A stretch of DNA of 50,777 nucleotides from Chloroflexota bacterium (GTDB lineage Bacteria > Chloroflexota > Dehalococcoidia > UBA2247 > RBG-13-53-26), in contig PUNJ01000065.1 of NCBI GenBank assembly GCA_003551705.1, forward strand, positions 1 through 50,777, given 5' to 3'. The notes beneath the pieces were generated by a model. It worked only from the letters and a program-made list of their open reading frames with translations, was not told the DNA's origin and did no database searches. Position 1 is the stretch's first letter; each line of letters begins with the position of its first letter. Shown one piece after another: positions 25,519 to 34,438 of this stretch. The position numbers were made by a program, and so were the translations under genes.

Positions 25519-25544
25519 GGGGGGCGGGCCTGACCCGCCTCCCC
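25519..25544. terminator. GC-rich hairpin between convergent genes
   Basis: GGGGGGCGGG (25519-25528) pairs with CCCGCCTCCCC (25534-25544) with one bulged base and loop CCTGA, 12 bases after the ferredoxin-like stop and before the convergent hydrolase gene. There is no T-tract, but position and stability suggest bidirectional termination. Confidence 0.6.
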
Positions 25545-25593
25545 AACTTCCTGCCGGTCCATGGGTCGCCTGCAGCACTGGTTCCCGGCTGTG

Positions 25594-26442
25594 TCAACAG
25601 TCTGGAATCAGCCTCTCTATAGGGTACGGCACGTCGGCCCTTAGATATCCCAGGATTAGCCGGTTAAACTCATTCCGCATCTCCACTATCAAGGTGTGTG
25701 ACCCGCCGGCAAATTTCACCAGCCTGGCATCGGGCACGCCGGCTGCGATCACGTCAGCGCACGAATCAGGGAAGATGCGGTCACCGGTCCCGCTTAACAC
25801 CAGGGTCGGCGCTTCGATCAGCCTGAGCCTGTCCAGCGTGTAATGGCTGTTGCAGGCGGCAGCTTGGCCCGCCAGACCCTTCATGCCGTCCATCTTAAAC
25901 CTGAGCAGTTTTGCCAATGGCACCAGTAGCCAGCGGCATAGCCGGCTGTTGAAAGAGAGGGAAATTACCGCTGAGGTCGCTCTGGAGAGGTCCAGGGTTC
26001 CCAATTCATCCTCGGTGTATGTTTCCCTGCCTGTGATGGCGCTAACCAGGTCAGGCGAATAGCCGGACAGGCCTTCTCTACCGGCCATGGTAGACACCAG
26101 AACGAGCCTCCTCACCCTATTCGGGTGGTTTATGGCAAGCTCCTGGGCAATCATGCCGCCCATCGATACGCCCACGATATGGGCAGCATCAATTTGCAGG
26201 TGCTCCATCAGGGCCGCGATATCGTCGGCCATCGTCTTCGTTGTATAATCGCCTTCGGGTTTGTCGCTTTTGCCAACGCCTCGGTTGTCGAATGTAACCA
26301 CTTGGTAATGCCTGGCAAACACGGAAGCCTGGAAAAACCAACCTTGCCCCGTCCCCATAAAACCCATGATCAAAACCAGTGGCTCTCCACTACCCCGGAC
26401 GCGGTAGTGGATGTTGATGCCATTAACTTTGGTCAAAGGCAT
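25594..26442 (-). CDS. alpha/beta hydrolase
   Basis: A 282-residue alpha/beta-hydrolase fold enzyme. The nucleophile is S93 in the elbow GVSMGG. The oxyanion region is MGFMGTGQGW (about 26-35). An aspartate in SGTGDRIFP and a histidine in AGGSHTLI complete the triad. The ATG at 26442 (MPLTKVNG) starts the family homology; the open frame extends 89 codons further upstream, but that part is antisense-like and overlaps the next gene. Last gene of a four-gene minus-strand unit. It is similar to 3-oxoadipate enol-lactonase and C-C bond hydrolases, consistent with a degradative role; substrate unknown. Confidence 0.85.
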   Translation of the reverse strand: MPLTKVNGINIHYRVRGSGEPLVLIMGFMGTGQGWFFQASVFARHYQVVTFDNRGVGKSDKPEGDYTTKTMADDIAALMEHLQIDAAHIVGVSMGGMIAQELAINHPNRVRRLVLVSTMAGREGLSGYSPDLVSAITGRETYTEDELGTLDLSRATSAVISLSFNSRLCRWLLVPLAKLLRFKMDGMKGLAGQAAACNSHYTLDRLRLIEAPTLVLSGTGDRIFPDSCADVIAAGVPDARLVKFAGGSHTLIVEMRNEFNRLILGYLRADVPYPIERLIPDC

Positions 26443-26488
26443 GTTCTCGCCCTCTTCCTGCCTGAACAGTGATGCCCAAGCTGTATGT

Positions 26489-27520
26489 TTACAGTGAATG
26501 TGAGAAGCCTGAGACCTGTTTATACAGGCTCTTACCGTCTTGCTGGACCATGTCGACCTGGCCCTGATTTTTGAGCAAGTGCAAATGGGCCAGAGTCTCC
26601 TGTATGGCCAGTATTCGGTGCATGCCATCCAGCCCATCCCATACTCCCGTCGTCCATTGCACTTGGGAGGCGATGTCACGCGGGCTGGTAGGACGGCTGC
26701 CGACAGCACTCAGTACCTGATCAAGTCGTACTTCGTGATGAAGCAAGAGTTCATCGACTCGCCGGCTGAGGCCCGTGAAAGGTTTTTCGTGGGCGGGAAG
26801 AACAAGGTCCACATTCAGCAAACGCACCTGCCTGAGAGAGTCCAGGTAGTTGCCGAGCATGTCATCGTCCCCAAACAGGTCGGCTGTTACGTGGCTGCTT
26901 ATGCCTAGCAGAACATGGTCACCCGAAAACAGGAACCGGTTTCGCTTATCATAGATGGATATATGTCCTGGTGTATGACCGGGGGTCAACAACGCGCGAA
27001 GGGTCCCCGTGTCCCCTATGGCAGAGTCTTCACCCTCCAGGAGAATATCAGGGGCCAGGGTTACGGGAAAAAGGCCCCTGCCAAAGACCGCTACATGGCG
27101 GAACTGTTCCAGTTCATTCGACATCATTCCCAAGGCCCCGGCCCAATCTTCCAGACCCGTTCCCCAGTTCTCCAAAGGAGTCGTAATTAATTGCACAACA
27201 TCCCAGTCCGTCCGGTGCATGATCACATGAGGATTACCAACGGCCTTGATTCTGCTTGCCAGGCCGGAATGATCGGGATGGAAGTGGGTAATCACCAGCC
27301 AGCGAATATCTCTCAAAGTCAGCCCCAGGGCAGCCAGTTGTTCACAGAGGGCATCGAAGCAGGAACTGTGATTGAAACCGCTATCGATCATTAGCCAACC
27401 GGAACTCTGTTTTATCAGATAGCAAAGCGTACATGGAGGCGAATCAGGTGGAAAAAGCCCCTCCGGAAAGGGCACTTCCAGCATGTACACGCCCGAGGCA
27501 AACTCGATTGGTCTTTTCAT
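26489..27520 (-). CDS. MBL-fold metallo-hydrolase
   Basis: A 343-residue metallo-beta-lactamase-fold hydrolase. The binuclear metal motif is H79-F-H81-P-D83-H84 in THFHPDHSG. Further ligands are expected in GHTPGH and FSGDHV. A long C-terminal region (~100 residues) after the core is helical and may be a winged-helix-like extension as in LACTB2/GloB-type enzymes. Typical activities are thioester or ester hydrolysis, including glyoxalase II-like and acyl-CoA thioesterase. It lies 46 bases upstream of the alpha/beta hydrolase gene, in the same unit. No signal peptide, so cytoplasmic. Confidence 0.87.
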   Translation of the reverse strand: MKRPIEFASGVYMLEVPFPEGLFPPDSPPCTLCYLIKQSSGWLMIDSGFNHSSCFDALCEQLAALGLTLRDIRWLVITHFHPDHSGLASRIKAVGNPHVIMHRTDWDVVQLITTPLENWGTGLEDWAGALGMMSNELEQFRHVAVFGRGLFPVTLAPDILLEGEDSAIGDTGTLRALLTPGHTPGHISIYDKRNRFLFSGDHVLLGISSHVTADLFGDDDMLGNYLDSLRQVRLLNVDLVLPAHEKPFTGLSRRVDELLLHHEVRLDQVLSAVGSRPTSPRDIASQVQWTTGVWDGLDGMHRILAIQETLAHLHLLKNQGQVDMVQQDGKSLYKQVSGFSHSL

Positions 27521-27572
27521 TGGGACCCCTTTGTGTTGATATTTTGCTCAAGAAATACTCATTGTGGCCAAA

Positions 27573-28343
27573 TCATTCCTTGGCCCCAGGGCGCTCCGGA
27601 CTCTTATCCAAGGTTGGAGACCAGTTTGGACGCTCCTTCCTTTTCAATCGCCACCACCACCCATGCCAGCCAACGACACCCATCCGGCGTAGACTGCTGT
27701 TCAAGTCACGCCTTTGGTGCCTGAGATACTCCTCAGCTGGACGCGATATGTGGGCAGGGTACTGCGATAGTATGTAGACCTCCCCTTCCTGGCCCCCGTC
27801 ATGATCTTCCCGCTTAAGCAGCGTCTCATGTTCCCAGCAAAGCACGGCTCCCTTCTTCTGAAGCCTGTCCAAATGAAACGGCGTTATGCAGATGGGCAGG
27901 ACAAGCGGCTCACTGCTGGCTTGATAGACCACATATACCGTCTTGATGTGTTTCCGGGACGACTCCTGATTCAGAAACGCTGTCACCTCATGGAGGTCCA
28001 GCCCTTCCCTTTCCATCGCACCAAGAAGTGTGTCCATATGGAAAAGTGAATTTTTCGGTATTTGACAGATATAGCCTCTTAAGAGAAGCTCCTTTTTTGA
28101 CTCGACATCAACCTTGCTATAGACTTGGACCAGTTGGGCAAGCAGTCTCTGGACCCTGGGCCCTGGTACGATAGCATGACCACCATCCACTGCGGTCACG
28201 ACCTCCATTCCCTCAAGCTTGCGTAAGGCTTCTTCGATGTATGGTGGTGGTTCATTCAGCGCCATGGCAATGCTATCCAGGTACTCTGGTCCCTCATGGG
28301 CCTCGAGATAGTCCAGTACTCGTAATATAACTGGTAATGCCAA
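27573..28343 (-). CDS. unknown protein with helical N terminus and Trp-rich tail (copy 1)
   Basis: A 256-residue protein I do not recognise. The N-terminal ~70 residues look like a winged-helix domain (LRVLDYLEAHEGPEYLDSIA... then LRKLEGMEVV). The middle has LLLRGYICQIP and VYVVYQ...ITPFHLDRLQ. The C terminus has the motif VYILSQYP and a tryptophan-rich basic tail (GWHGWWWRLKRKER). It is a paralogue of the next gene at 28369. The start is a TTG at 28343 with ggag eight bases upstream; no better start is in frame. Located between the paralogue and the MBL gene, it is likely co-transcribed with both. A transcription regulator or a membrane/nucleic-acid-binding protein is possible. Confidence 0.62.
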   Translation of the reverse strand: MALPVILRVLDYLEAHEGPEYLDSIAMALNEPPPYIEEALRKLEGMEVVTAVDGGHAIVPGPRVQRLLAQLVQVYSKVDVESKKELLLRGYICQIPKNSLFHMDTLLGAMEREGLDLHEVTAFLNQESSRKHIKTVYVVYQASSEPLVLPICITPFHLDRLQKKGAVLCWEHETLLKREDHDGGQEGEVYILSQYPAHISRPAEEYLRHQRRDLNSSLRRMGVVGWHGWWWRLKRKERPNWSPTLDKSPERPGAKE

Positions 28344-28368
28344 CTTTCAGACTCCAGTCAACCTTAGA

Positions 28369-29115
28369 TCAGTCTTGCCCGGTCTTCTTACGTCTCCATA
28401 GCCAGCCACCCCAGAACATGGTATCCATATCTCTGAGATAGTGCACCAGCTCTTTTCCCCGATCCTTCATATACTCCCGTGCTGAAGTCGCCATCTCCGG
28501 CGGATATTGGGCCAAGATGTAGTCCTCCTCATCAGGCGTACGCTCATCGGCATCAGATTCGAGGGTATCATATTCGCAAGTCTTTATGTCACCCTGGCTG
28601 CGTAAGCCAATCCAATGATACGGGGTAAGGTACACGGGCAGGAGTATACTGGTACCAATTGCGTTAGTTTTTCCAAAAACGATGCCTATTCGCTTCACAT
28701 ACCCTCTTGTGATTTCCTGTTGTAGAAAGCGCCTCAGTCCATACCTGTCCAGACCCTCTTTCTCTGCGATATCGAGAAGGGTTTCCAGATGTATGGGATG
28801 CTGTGAGGGTACCTGGCAGATGAGACCCCGCACAAAGAGGTCTCGTGAACGTTCATGCGTAATTGTTTGATATACTTTGTGTAGTTGCTCGGAGAAGCAG
28901 TCGTTAGCCTGACTGGGCATGTAGAAATAAGCCCCATCCCGTTGGTCGATTATTCCCAGCGATACCAGCTTTTCCACTGCCTTGTCAACATGGGCCGGCG
29001 ATTCGCCTGTAGCGCCTGTTATCTCCTCGAGAGTTGCCCCGGTGGGATGACCAATGAGAAATTGCAGTACTTTGACGATAGACGGCATGGAAACTAGAAT
29101 TACCATTACACCCAT
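28369..29115 (-). CDS. unknown protein with winged-helix-like N terminus and Trp-rich tail (copy 2)
   Basis: A 248-residue paralogue of the gene at 27573. The N terminus (IVKVLQFLIGHPTGATLEEI...VDKAVEKLVSLGIID) is a plausible winged-helix DNA-binding domain. Shared blocks are LFVRGLICQVP, LPVYLTPYHW, EDYILAQYP and a terminal FWGGWLWRRKK. Several ATG codons lie close together at the start (M1, M4, M10), so the exact start is uncertain. It is the first gene of the minus-strand unit and is divergent, with a 46-base gap, from the AAA+ ATPase gene. This placement suits a local regulator of one or both units, but no target is known. Confidence 0.62.
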   Translation of the reverse strand: MGVMVILVSMPSIVKVLQFLIGHPTGATLEEITGATGESPAHVDKAVEKLVSLGIIDQRDGAYFYMPSQANDCFSEQLHKVYQTITHERSRDLFVRGLICQVPSQHPIHLETLLDIAEKEGLDRYGLRRFLQQEITRGYVKRIGIVFGKTNAIGTSILLPVYLTPYHWIGLRSQGDIKTCEYDTLESDADERTPDEEDYILAQYPPEMATSAREYMKDRGKELVHYLRDMDTMFWGGWLWRRKKTGQD

Positions 29116-29161
29116 CTTTCCGCCGGGGATAATCTCAACATGCTAATCGAGAGGAGGCGAG

Positions 29162-30682
29162 ATGTCAATGTCAAGAAGCCATCCCCGGCCCGATAGCGGA
29201 TCCTTAGAAGAATCCACGTCCATAGTTTACCAATTACGATGCGCTATATTAAACAGGATCAAGGCTGGGCAAGACGTCCTGCCCGAAATCCAGGGTCGGG
29301 AAGAAGCCAAGAAAGATGTAGCACGATCCCTGTTATCCGGGGCTCACCCTTACCTTGTATCCGAAGAGGGTACGGGCAAGACGCGGTTGGCCAGATCCCT
29401 GACTGCCTTGTTACCCCCCATATCAAGGATAGCAGGTTGTCCATACAACGACGATCCCAGGTGGCCCGCGTGGATGCTATGCCCGCGCTGCCGTGAAGTA
29501 GAGAACCCGGTCAAAGTATTCGGTACCGAGTTACTGCCCGGTATCCGGCGTTTCTCTCGCATCCAGGGAAATGAGTATACAAACGAAGCCAAGATGCTAG
29601 GCCTGAAAGATATACAGGCTATCGCCCAGGGTAGAAGTCCTTCGGACCCAACCGTATTCACCGGCACAGGAGTATTTCGAGCCAACCGGGGCGTCCTGTT
29701 TGTTGATGAACTTCCTGCCATCAGGACCAACGTACAGGTGCTGCTGCATCCCCTGCTCGAAGAGAACAAGGTGATCCTGGAAGAGTACAACTGGCAGTAC
29801 CCCCTTGATATTGTGCTTATCGCTACCGGTAATCCCAGAGGCTTTTCCCATGTCCATGAAGTACCCAGACCCCTCTTGGACAGGCTCGAACTCATTTACA
29901 TGGACATGCCTGAAGAGGCCGAAGAGAGGGATATCATGCTCAGGGAGCGATTCGGCATAAAAGCCAACCACATTTACGAGGAAGACTTCATCCCCGATTT
30001 TCAGGCCGATGCGAATGCCACAAGGACTGTTGCAGCACCGTGGTGGATAGTAGACTTGGTGAACCGCACTGTGAGACATAGCCGCACGTGTCCCAGATTG
30101 GAAAAGCGGGCCAGCATCAGAGCCAGTACGCGGAGCTTGGACCATACATACGCCAGTGCCGAACTGGAAAATAGGCAGGTAGTCAACCTTAAAGACGCCT
30201 TTGATGGCCTCAAGCTAGCCCTCAGAGGCCGGATCAGCCTTGGTCCTGAATTCCTCGATATGGATGAACCGCGCAAGTCTTTCATGCGAGCCGACCTTCT
30301 GGTAGAAGACTTGCTATGGAACGCGCTTGAGGATTTCCCAGCCGATTTTTTGGATGGCTGCGATGAAAAGAAGCTCGAGAAAGAACTTGCGGTCATGGCT
30401 ACCATGGGACGGGAGCAGGTGATGTCTGACGGCTTCGAAGAGATTGGAGCCATATACAACAGGATGAGAATGGCTGCCTCGGACAAGGGTAACCCGGACT
30501 TCTTTTGCGAGGTGGAAAGAGGTTTTGCTTCCGGCTCCACCAATTTGACTGATGCTGTCCAGCAAGAGTATTACTGGTCAGCCTTGGAGTTAATTGCTAA
30601 CCTGGCTATGCACAGGCGCATGGTAGGGTCCCTTGACCATAGCTCGTTCTTGATCCCAAGGAAAACGACCGAGATGAAATGA
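29162..30682 (+). CDS. AAA+ ATPase, ChlI/MoxR chelatase-like
   Basis: A 506-residue AAA+ ATPase of the magnesium-chelatase/MoxR group. It has Walker A EEGTGKT (68-74), Walker B VLFVDE (178-183), sensor-1 ATGNP (221-225) and RPLLDR around 236-241. Between Walker A and B lies a cysteine insert (C93, C107, C110) of the GCPYN...CPRC kind also seen in ChlI-like proteins outside photosynthetic organisms. It starts at an ATG with gaggagg upstream and overlaps the VWA gene by four bases (ATGA). No porphyrin-specific chelatase H subunit is present, so it is more likely a protein-remodelling or metal-insertion motor, perhaps for a metalloenzyme such as AOR (inference). Confidence 0.88.
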   Translation: MSMSRSHPRPDSGSLEESTSIVYQLRCAILNRIKAGQDVLPEIQGREEAKKDVARSLLSGAHPYLVSEEGTGKTRLARSLTALLPPISRIAGCPYNDDPRWPAWMLCPRCREVENPVKVFGTELLPGIRRFSRIQGNEYTNEAKMLGLKDIQAIAQGRSPSDPTVFTGTGVFRANRGVLFVDELPAIRTNVQVLLHPLLEENKVILEEYNWQYPLDIVLIATGNPRGFSHVHEVPRPLLDRLELIYMDMPEEAEERDIMLRERFGIKANHIYEEDFIPDFQADANATRTVAAPWWIVDLVNRTVRHSRTCPRLEKRASIRASTRSLDHTYASAELENRQVVNLKDAFDGLKLALRGRISLGPEFLDMDEPRKSFMRADLLVEDLLWNALEDFPADFLDGCDEKKLEKELAVMATMGREQVMSDGFEEIGAIYNRMRMAASDKGNPDFFCEVERGFASGSTNLTDAVQQEYYWSALELIANLAMHRRMVGSLDHSSFLIPRKTTEMK

Positions 30683-31956
30683 TGATCCAAGTTAGACAAT
30701 GCGACCGATGTTCCCCGGAGAAATCCGACCAAGTGGATGTTCTGCGCGACCTGGTCGATTGGCCTGGCCGGACAGTAGACGACATCAGCAGGCAAATACA
30801 CGCTTACGGTACACTGAAAGACAAGGCTAAGCAGGAGGCTGATAAGAGGCTTTCCCAGCGGCCGTCAAAGTTGCAGGAGTATGAGCAACGACTCAAGGAC
30901 TATGAGGAAGCAATGTCCCTGCAAGCGGCAGAGCAGTTGCTGGATGGTGAAGAAGCCGATGAAGTAGCCGACCGCATCTTATCGGACAAGGTTCGGACCG
31001 AGTTGGAAGCGGCCGCAAACTCACTTCGCTATCAACCCGATGATGTGGACTACCGGGACGTGGAATCGGTCCTGGAGGAGTTTCGGGAGAAGGGCTACCT
31101 GGATATCGAAAAAGGAAAGGTGACCATAACCTCTAAAGGGGCTCGGCTTCTGGCCGACCAGGCACTGGCTGGACTCATGCGCAAACTGGCCTGCATCGAT
31201 ACAGGGACCCACATGACGGAAGAAATCGGCTATGGCGCCGAGGTATCCACGAGTTCAAGGCCCTACCAAATCGGCGATGAATACACCTATGCCGACATCG
31301 AGAGGACCTTGCTCAATACGCTGGAGCGCGGCAGCAATATCCAAGACGGACTCAAAGCAGACGATTTTCGCATCTTTGAGCCCCAGCATCAAACCCGCAT
31401 CGCCGCAGGCATAATCGTGGATATAAGTGCGTCCATGCTGAGCGATGGGAAACTTGGCGCGGCCATTGAGGCTTCCCTGGCCCTGATGCAATTGATAGGC
31501 CGTGACCCCAAAGACTCGCTAAGGGCATTTACCTTTTCCGAGAAGGTGAAGCAGATTCCCCCTTGGGCCCTTGCTAATGAGGCCACTGGAGGTGGCAGCA
31601 CTGATATAAGGGCTGCCATGCGTACTTATCGGGTGGTCTCTCAGCACGACAAAGGAGACCGGCAGGCCTATCTGATTACTGACGCAGAACCCAATACCGA
31701 GGATGGCTCCTATGTGGGCTTCGAGAATGCCATGACAGGTGTAATCAACGAGGCAATGCGGTTCAGGGATGCAGGCATAACCCTTAACGTGATAATGCTG
31801 AGCGAAAGCCCAGCACTAAAGGAATTTGCACGCGGCCTTGCCAGGAAAAACCTCGGCCGCGTCCTCTTCACGACTGCAAAGGACTTGGGCAAGACCGTCA
31901 TAGAAGACTACCTTCGCACGAAATCGGCAGCCAAACACAAGCCCTGGGGGTACTAG
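30679..31956 (+). CDS. VWA domain protein, ChlD/CoxE-like partner of the AAA+ ATPase
   Basis: A 425-residue protein. The N-terminal half is helical and acidic. The C-terminal von Willebrand A domain starts near 240 and carries the MIDAS motif D248-I-S250-A-S252, with GGGSTDI and LITDAEP supplying further metal contacts. In known pairs, VWA proteins bind the AAA+ ring and present a substrate or metal. The EP-HQTRIAAGIIVDISASM segment is typical of the partners of ChlI-like ATPases. It overlaps the ATPase stop in ATGA. No transmembrane segment. Function is likely shared with the ATPase; client unknown. Confidence 0.87.
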   Translation: MMIQVRQCDRCSPEKSDQVDVLRDLVDWPGRTVDDISRQIHAYGTLKDKAKQEADKRLSQRPSKLQEYEQRLKDYEEAMSLQAAEQLLDGEEADEVADRILSDKVRTELEAAANSLRYQPDDVDYRDVESVLEEFREKGYLDIEKGKVTITSKGARLLADQALAGLMRKLACIDTGTHMTEEIGYGAEVSTSSRPYQIGDEYTYADIERTLLNTLERGSNIQDGLKADDFRIFEPQHQTRIAAGIIVDISASMLSDGKLGAAIEASLALMQLIGRDPKDSLRAFTFSEKVKQIPPWALANEATGGGSTDIRAAMRTYRVVSQHDKGDRQAYLITDAEPNTEDGSYVGFENAMTGVINEAMRFRDAGITLNVIMLSESPALKEFARGLARKNLGRVLFTTAKDLGKTVIEDYLRTKSAAKHKPWGY

Positions 31957-31965
31957 CTTCCTGGC

Positions 31966-32018
31966 CGGCGTTGCCATCGTTTGTCGCGCCCGACCTCCTG
32001 CATTGCATGGCAACGCCG
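31966..32018. terminator. 12-bp inverted repeat between convergent genes
   Basis: CGGCGTTGCCAT (31966-31977) and ATGGCAACGCCG (32007-32018) are exact complements separated by 29 bases, in the gap between the convergent VWA and ferredoxin genes. It could fold in transcripts from either direction. The large loop and lack of a T-tract make this only a candidate terminator. Confidence 0.42.
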
Positions 32019-32036
32019 TAACTGCCAGCATCTCTC

Positions 32037-32531
32037 TCAGGCGCTCTCAGGAACCGCATACTTCCTGATGAGTTCAGATATTCTCTGTGCAGCTTCCCGC
32101 ATTCTGACCAGATTTACAGTGCCGGCGTCCACGTACTTGATGGCCTGGGTCTCACAAAAATGCACACACGCCGGTTCACCGTCGCACAAGTCGCACTTGA
32201 TGACCCTCCGGGCAACGGCGTCCACCCCCATGGCCCCGAAGGGACAGGCAGCCACACAGAACTTGCACCCTATGCACCGGTCCTCGTCCAGTTTGATCCT
32301 GCCCAGGGTGTCATCCTGCTCCAAGGCCTGAACGGGGCAGACCATCATGCATGGTGCCGAATTGCATTGCTGGCAGACCATCGGAACCTCAAGGCAGACC
32401 GGCTCCCATTTGACGACCCTGAGTCTGGCCAGGCTTGCATTGGATGTTCCATGCTTCTTAAGCGAGCAGGCCACCTCGCAGAGCCTGCATCCGGTGCATC
32501 TGCTGTAGTCAACTACAAGCATCTTGCCCAT
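32037..32531 (-). CDS. polyferredoxin partner of AOR-2
   Basis: A 164-residue electron-transfer protein with four cysteine quartets: C12/C15/C18/C22, C53/C56/C61/C65, C86/C89/C92/C96 and C113/C116/C122/C126. This pattern is like HycB/DmsB-type and AOR-associated 16Fe ferredoxins and could hold four [4Fe-4S] clusters. It is 23 bases downstream of the AOR gene on the same strand, strongly suggesting it is the electron-transfer subunit of that enzyme. No signal peptide, so cytoplasmic. The other two AOR genes in the window have no such partner beside them. Confidence 0.88.
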   Translation of the reverse strand: MGKMLVVDYSRCTGCRLCEVACSLKKHGTSNASLARLRVVKWEPVCLEVPMVCQQCNSAPCMMVCPVQALEQDDTLGRIKLDEDRCIGCKFCVAACPFGAMGVDAVARRVIKCDLCDGEPACVHFCETQAIKYVDAGTVNLVRMREAAQRISELIRKYAVPESA

Positions 32532-32554
32532 GTCTTGCCTCCTCCCCGGCTAAC

Positions 32555-34438
32555 CTAGGCTTTCCCAGCCGGTGCCTTTGCCAGACCCAACCGGGAGAGG
32601 GTCTCCGGTTTGGGCTCCCCATTCACATCCCAGCCATGTGTCTCATAATACTCGTCCAGCATGACGTCATATTTCTCCCTGTCGATAGTCGCACCCTTGA
32701 AGCCACCCAGACCCAAAGGGGTCGCCTCCCGGAAGTATCGCTCAGGTAGTATGTCATCCTGCCTGCCGGCGCCTTCCCGAGTGTTGAACAAGCGCTCAAG
32801 AGTGTATACGCGTTCGGCAATGTCAACCATGTCCGCCGATGACATTTCAAGACCCGTGATTACATATGTCAACCTGGCATAGTCCTCCCAACCCAGAATG
32901 GAAGGACTCATGAACAGGGGTTGAAATTTGCAGGTCCCCAATGAATCCACGATCGCATAAATGAGTTCGTGCCACCAGATGGTCTTGGCACTCCCTTCGT
33001 AACTGCCAATGTCGGAGGACCGAAAGCCAAACAGCCTGTCCTTAACGTCCCTGGGCAGCAGATTGGCGTCGACGCCGGGCCGGCTGCGCAGATGGTCTGC
33101 CCCCCTGGTGGATGTAGCGATACCCAAGGCCATGGCCGGTGTAGCCCTCTCATCCGTGTGCATGCAGCTCATGCCCTTTACGTGGACGTTATAGTACCGT
33201 GTGTCCTCGCCCAGCACCTCTATTGCCCTCAGCGGGCCCTCGGCCAGAATGGCTCCGAAGCCTTCCCGCAAGGCGGTCTTCTTCACCATCTGGTAAACCA
33301 TGTTCTCGTCACCCCAGCTCAGATCCATCCCACCGGTAGTCCCGGTATCTATTATGCCCTTCTCATAGAGTTCGATCGCCCAAGCCAGCATGCTTCCGAA
33401 CTCCAGGGAATCGATCCCATATTTGTTGACGAGATAGTTCCCGGAGAGTACCGCCTCAATCCGGCGGCAGTCTACTTCCGCAGCCAGTGCCCCGAGCGTG
33501 CTCCACTCCGGACCTTCCATATAGCTGCCCTTGCCCGGCCCCTCTGGTACCACGTAACGGTGCCGGCAATGCACCGGACATCCAAAACAGGCAGCCATGC
33601 TTATCGAATACTTCTGCATGCTCTCGGCATACAGTCCCCGACCGTCAGGGACCTGGTTCCTTTGAAAATTGCGGTTTCTGACTCTTCCTATGAGGTCGGA
33701 ATCATCTTGGAACATGGGCGTGCCCAGAACGGAGAAAGCTTTCATCACCGCATTATCCTTAATGAGTTCCATGAAATTGCGCAGGTATTCCACGGCCTCC
33801 TGGGGATGCGCTATCGGCAGCCCGCCTGTTCCCCTCACGGCGATTGCCTTCAGTTGCTTAGAGCCCATCACGCAACCCATCCCCGTCCGTCCCCCAGCAT
33901 TCTTGAGCCCCGTAAGTACACAGGCATACCTGACCAGGTTCTCCCCGGCCTGCCCTATACAGGCAACCTTGATGTCCTCATCGCCAAGCTCCTGTCTTAT
34001 CATAGCCGGGGTCTCGAAAGTGTCCCTGCCCCACAGATGGCCGGCATTGCGCACTTGGATCTCGCCGTCACGTATCCACAAATAAGACGGTTCCCGGGCG
34101 GCGCCTCGGATGACCAGGTGATCGAAACCGGCAAAGCGCAATTCCGGGGCGAAGAACCCACCCATATTGGTGCTGCCCAAGAAACCCGTGAGCGGCGACT
34201 TGGCTCCCAGATGGCATCTGCCGCTGGACGGGGCGATGGTCCCTCCGAGCAGCCCCGCGCTCACAGTGAGAACATTGTCAGGCCCCATTGGGTCAACGCC
34301 AGGTGAAAGAGAATCGTACAGCAGATGTATATCCAGGCCCCTCCCGCCAAGGAAAAGGCGCCGTGTCTTCTCGGGTATTGTCTCGGTCTTGACTGCGCCG
34401 GAGGAAAGGTCGATGAAAGCTATCTTCTGGTCCCGCAT
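32555..34438 (-). CDS. aldehyde ferredoxin oxidoreductase (AOR-2)
   Basis: A 627-residue AOR-family tungsten enzyme. The cluster ligands C284-x2-C287-x3-C291 and C503 (SLGTCKF) match the canonical spacing, and pterin-binding segments such as GGRGLDIHLL and STNMGG are present. Of the three AORs here it is nearest to classical archaeal and bacterial AORs. It is expected to oxidise aldehydes to acids, or reduce acids with low-potential electrons, using the polyferredoxin encoded 23 bases downstream. The start ATG has gggggtg upstream. Transcribed away from the PfkB gene. Substrate specificity cannot be read from sequence. Confidence 0.9.
   Translation of the reverse strand: MRDQKIAFIDLSSGAVKTETIPEKTRRLFLGGRGLDIHLLYDSLSPGVDPMGPDNVLTVSAGLLGGTIAPSSGRCHLGAKSPLTGFLGSTNMGGFFAPELRFAGFDHLVIRGAAREPSYLWIRDGEIQVRNAGHLWGRDTFETPAMIRQELGDEDIKVACIGQAGENLVRYACVLTGLKNAGGRTGMGCVMGSKQLKAIAVRGTGGLPIAHPQEAVEYLRNFMELIKDNAVMKAFSVLGTPMFQDDSDLIGRVRNRNFQRNQVPDGRGLYAESMQKYSISMAACFGCPVHCRHRYVVPEGPGKGSYMEGPEWSTLGALAAEVDCRRIEAVLSGNYLVNKYGIDSLEFGSMLAWAIELYEKGIIDTGTTGGMDLSWGDENMVYQMVKKTALREGFGAILAEGPLRAIEVLGEDTRYYNVHVKGMSCMHTDERATPAMALGIATSTRGADHLRSRPGVDANLLPRDVKDRLFGFRSSDIGSYEGSAKTIWWHELIYAIVDSLGTCKFQPLFMSPSILGWEDYARLTYVITGLEMSSADMVDIAERVYTLERLFNTREGAGRQDDILPERYFREATPLGLGGFKGATIDREKYDVMLDEYYETHGWDVNGEPKPETLSRLGLAKAPAGKA

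Noticed and set aside
26443-26709. 89-codon N-terminal extension of the alpha/beta hydrolase
   Set aside because: It lies over the 3' end of the MBL gene in another frame and has no family similarity.
32969-34306. 445-codon plus-strand open frame opposite AOR-2
   Set aside because: A long antisense shadow with no protein motif, caused by the codon bias of the AOR gene on the other strand.
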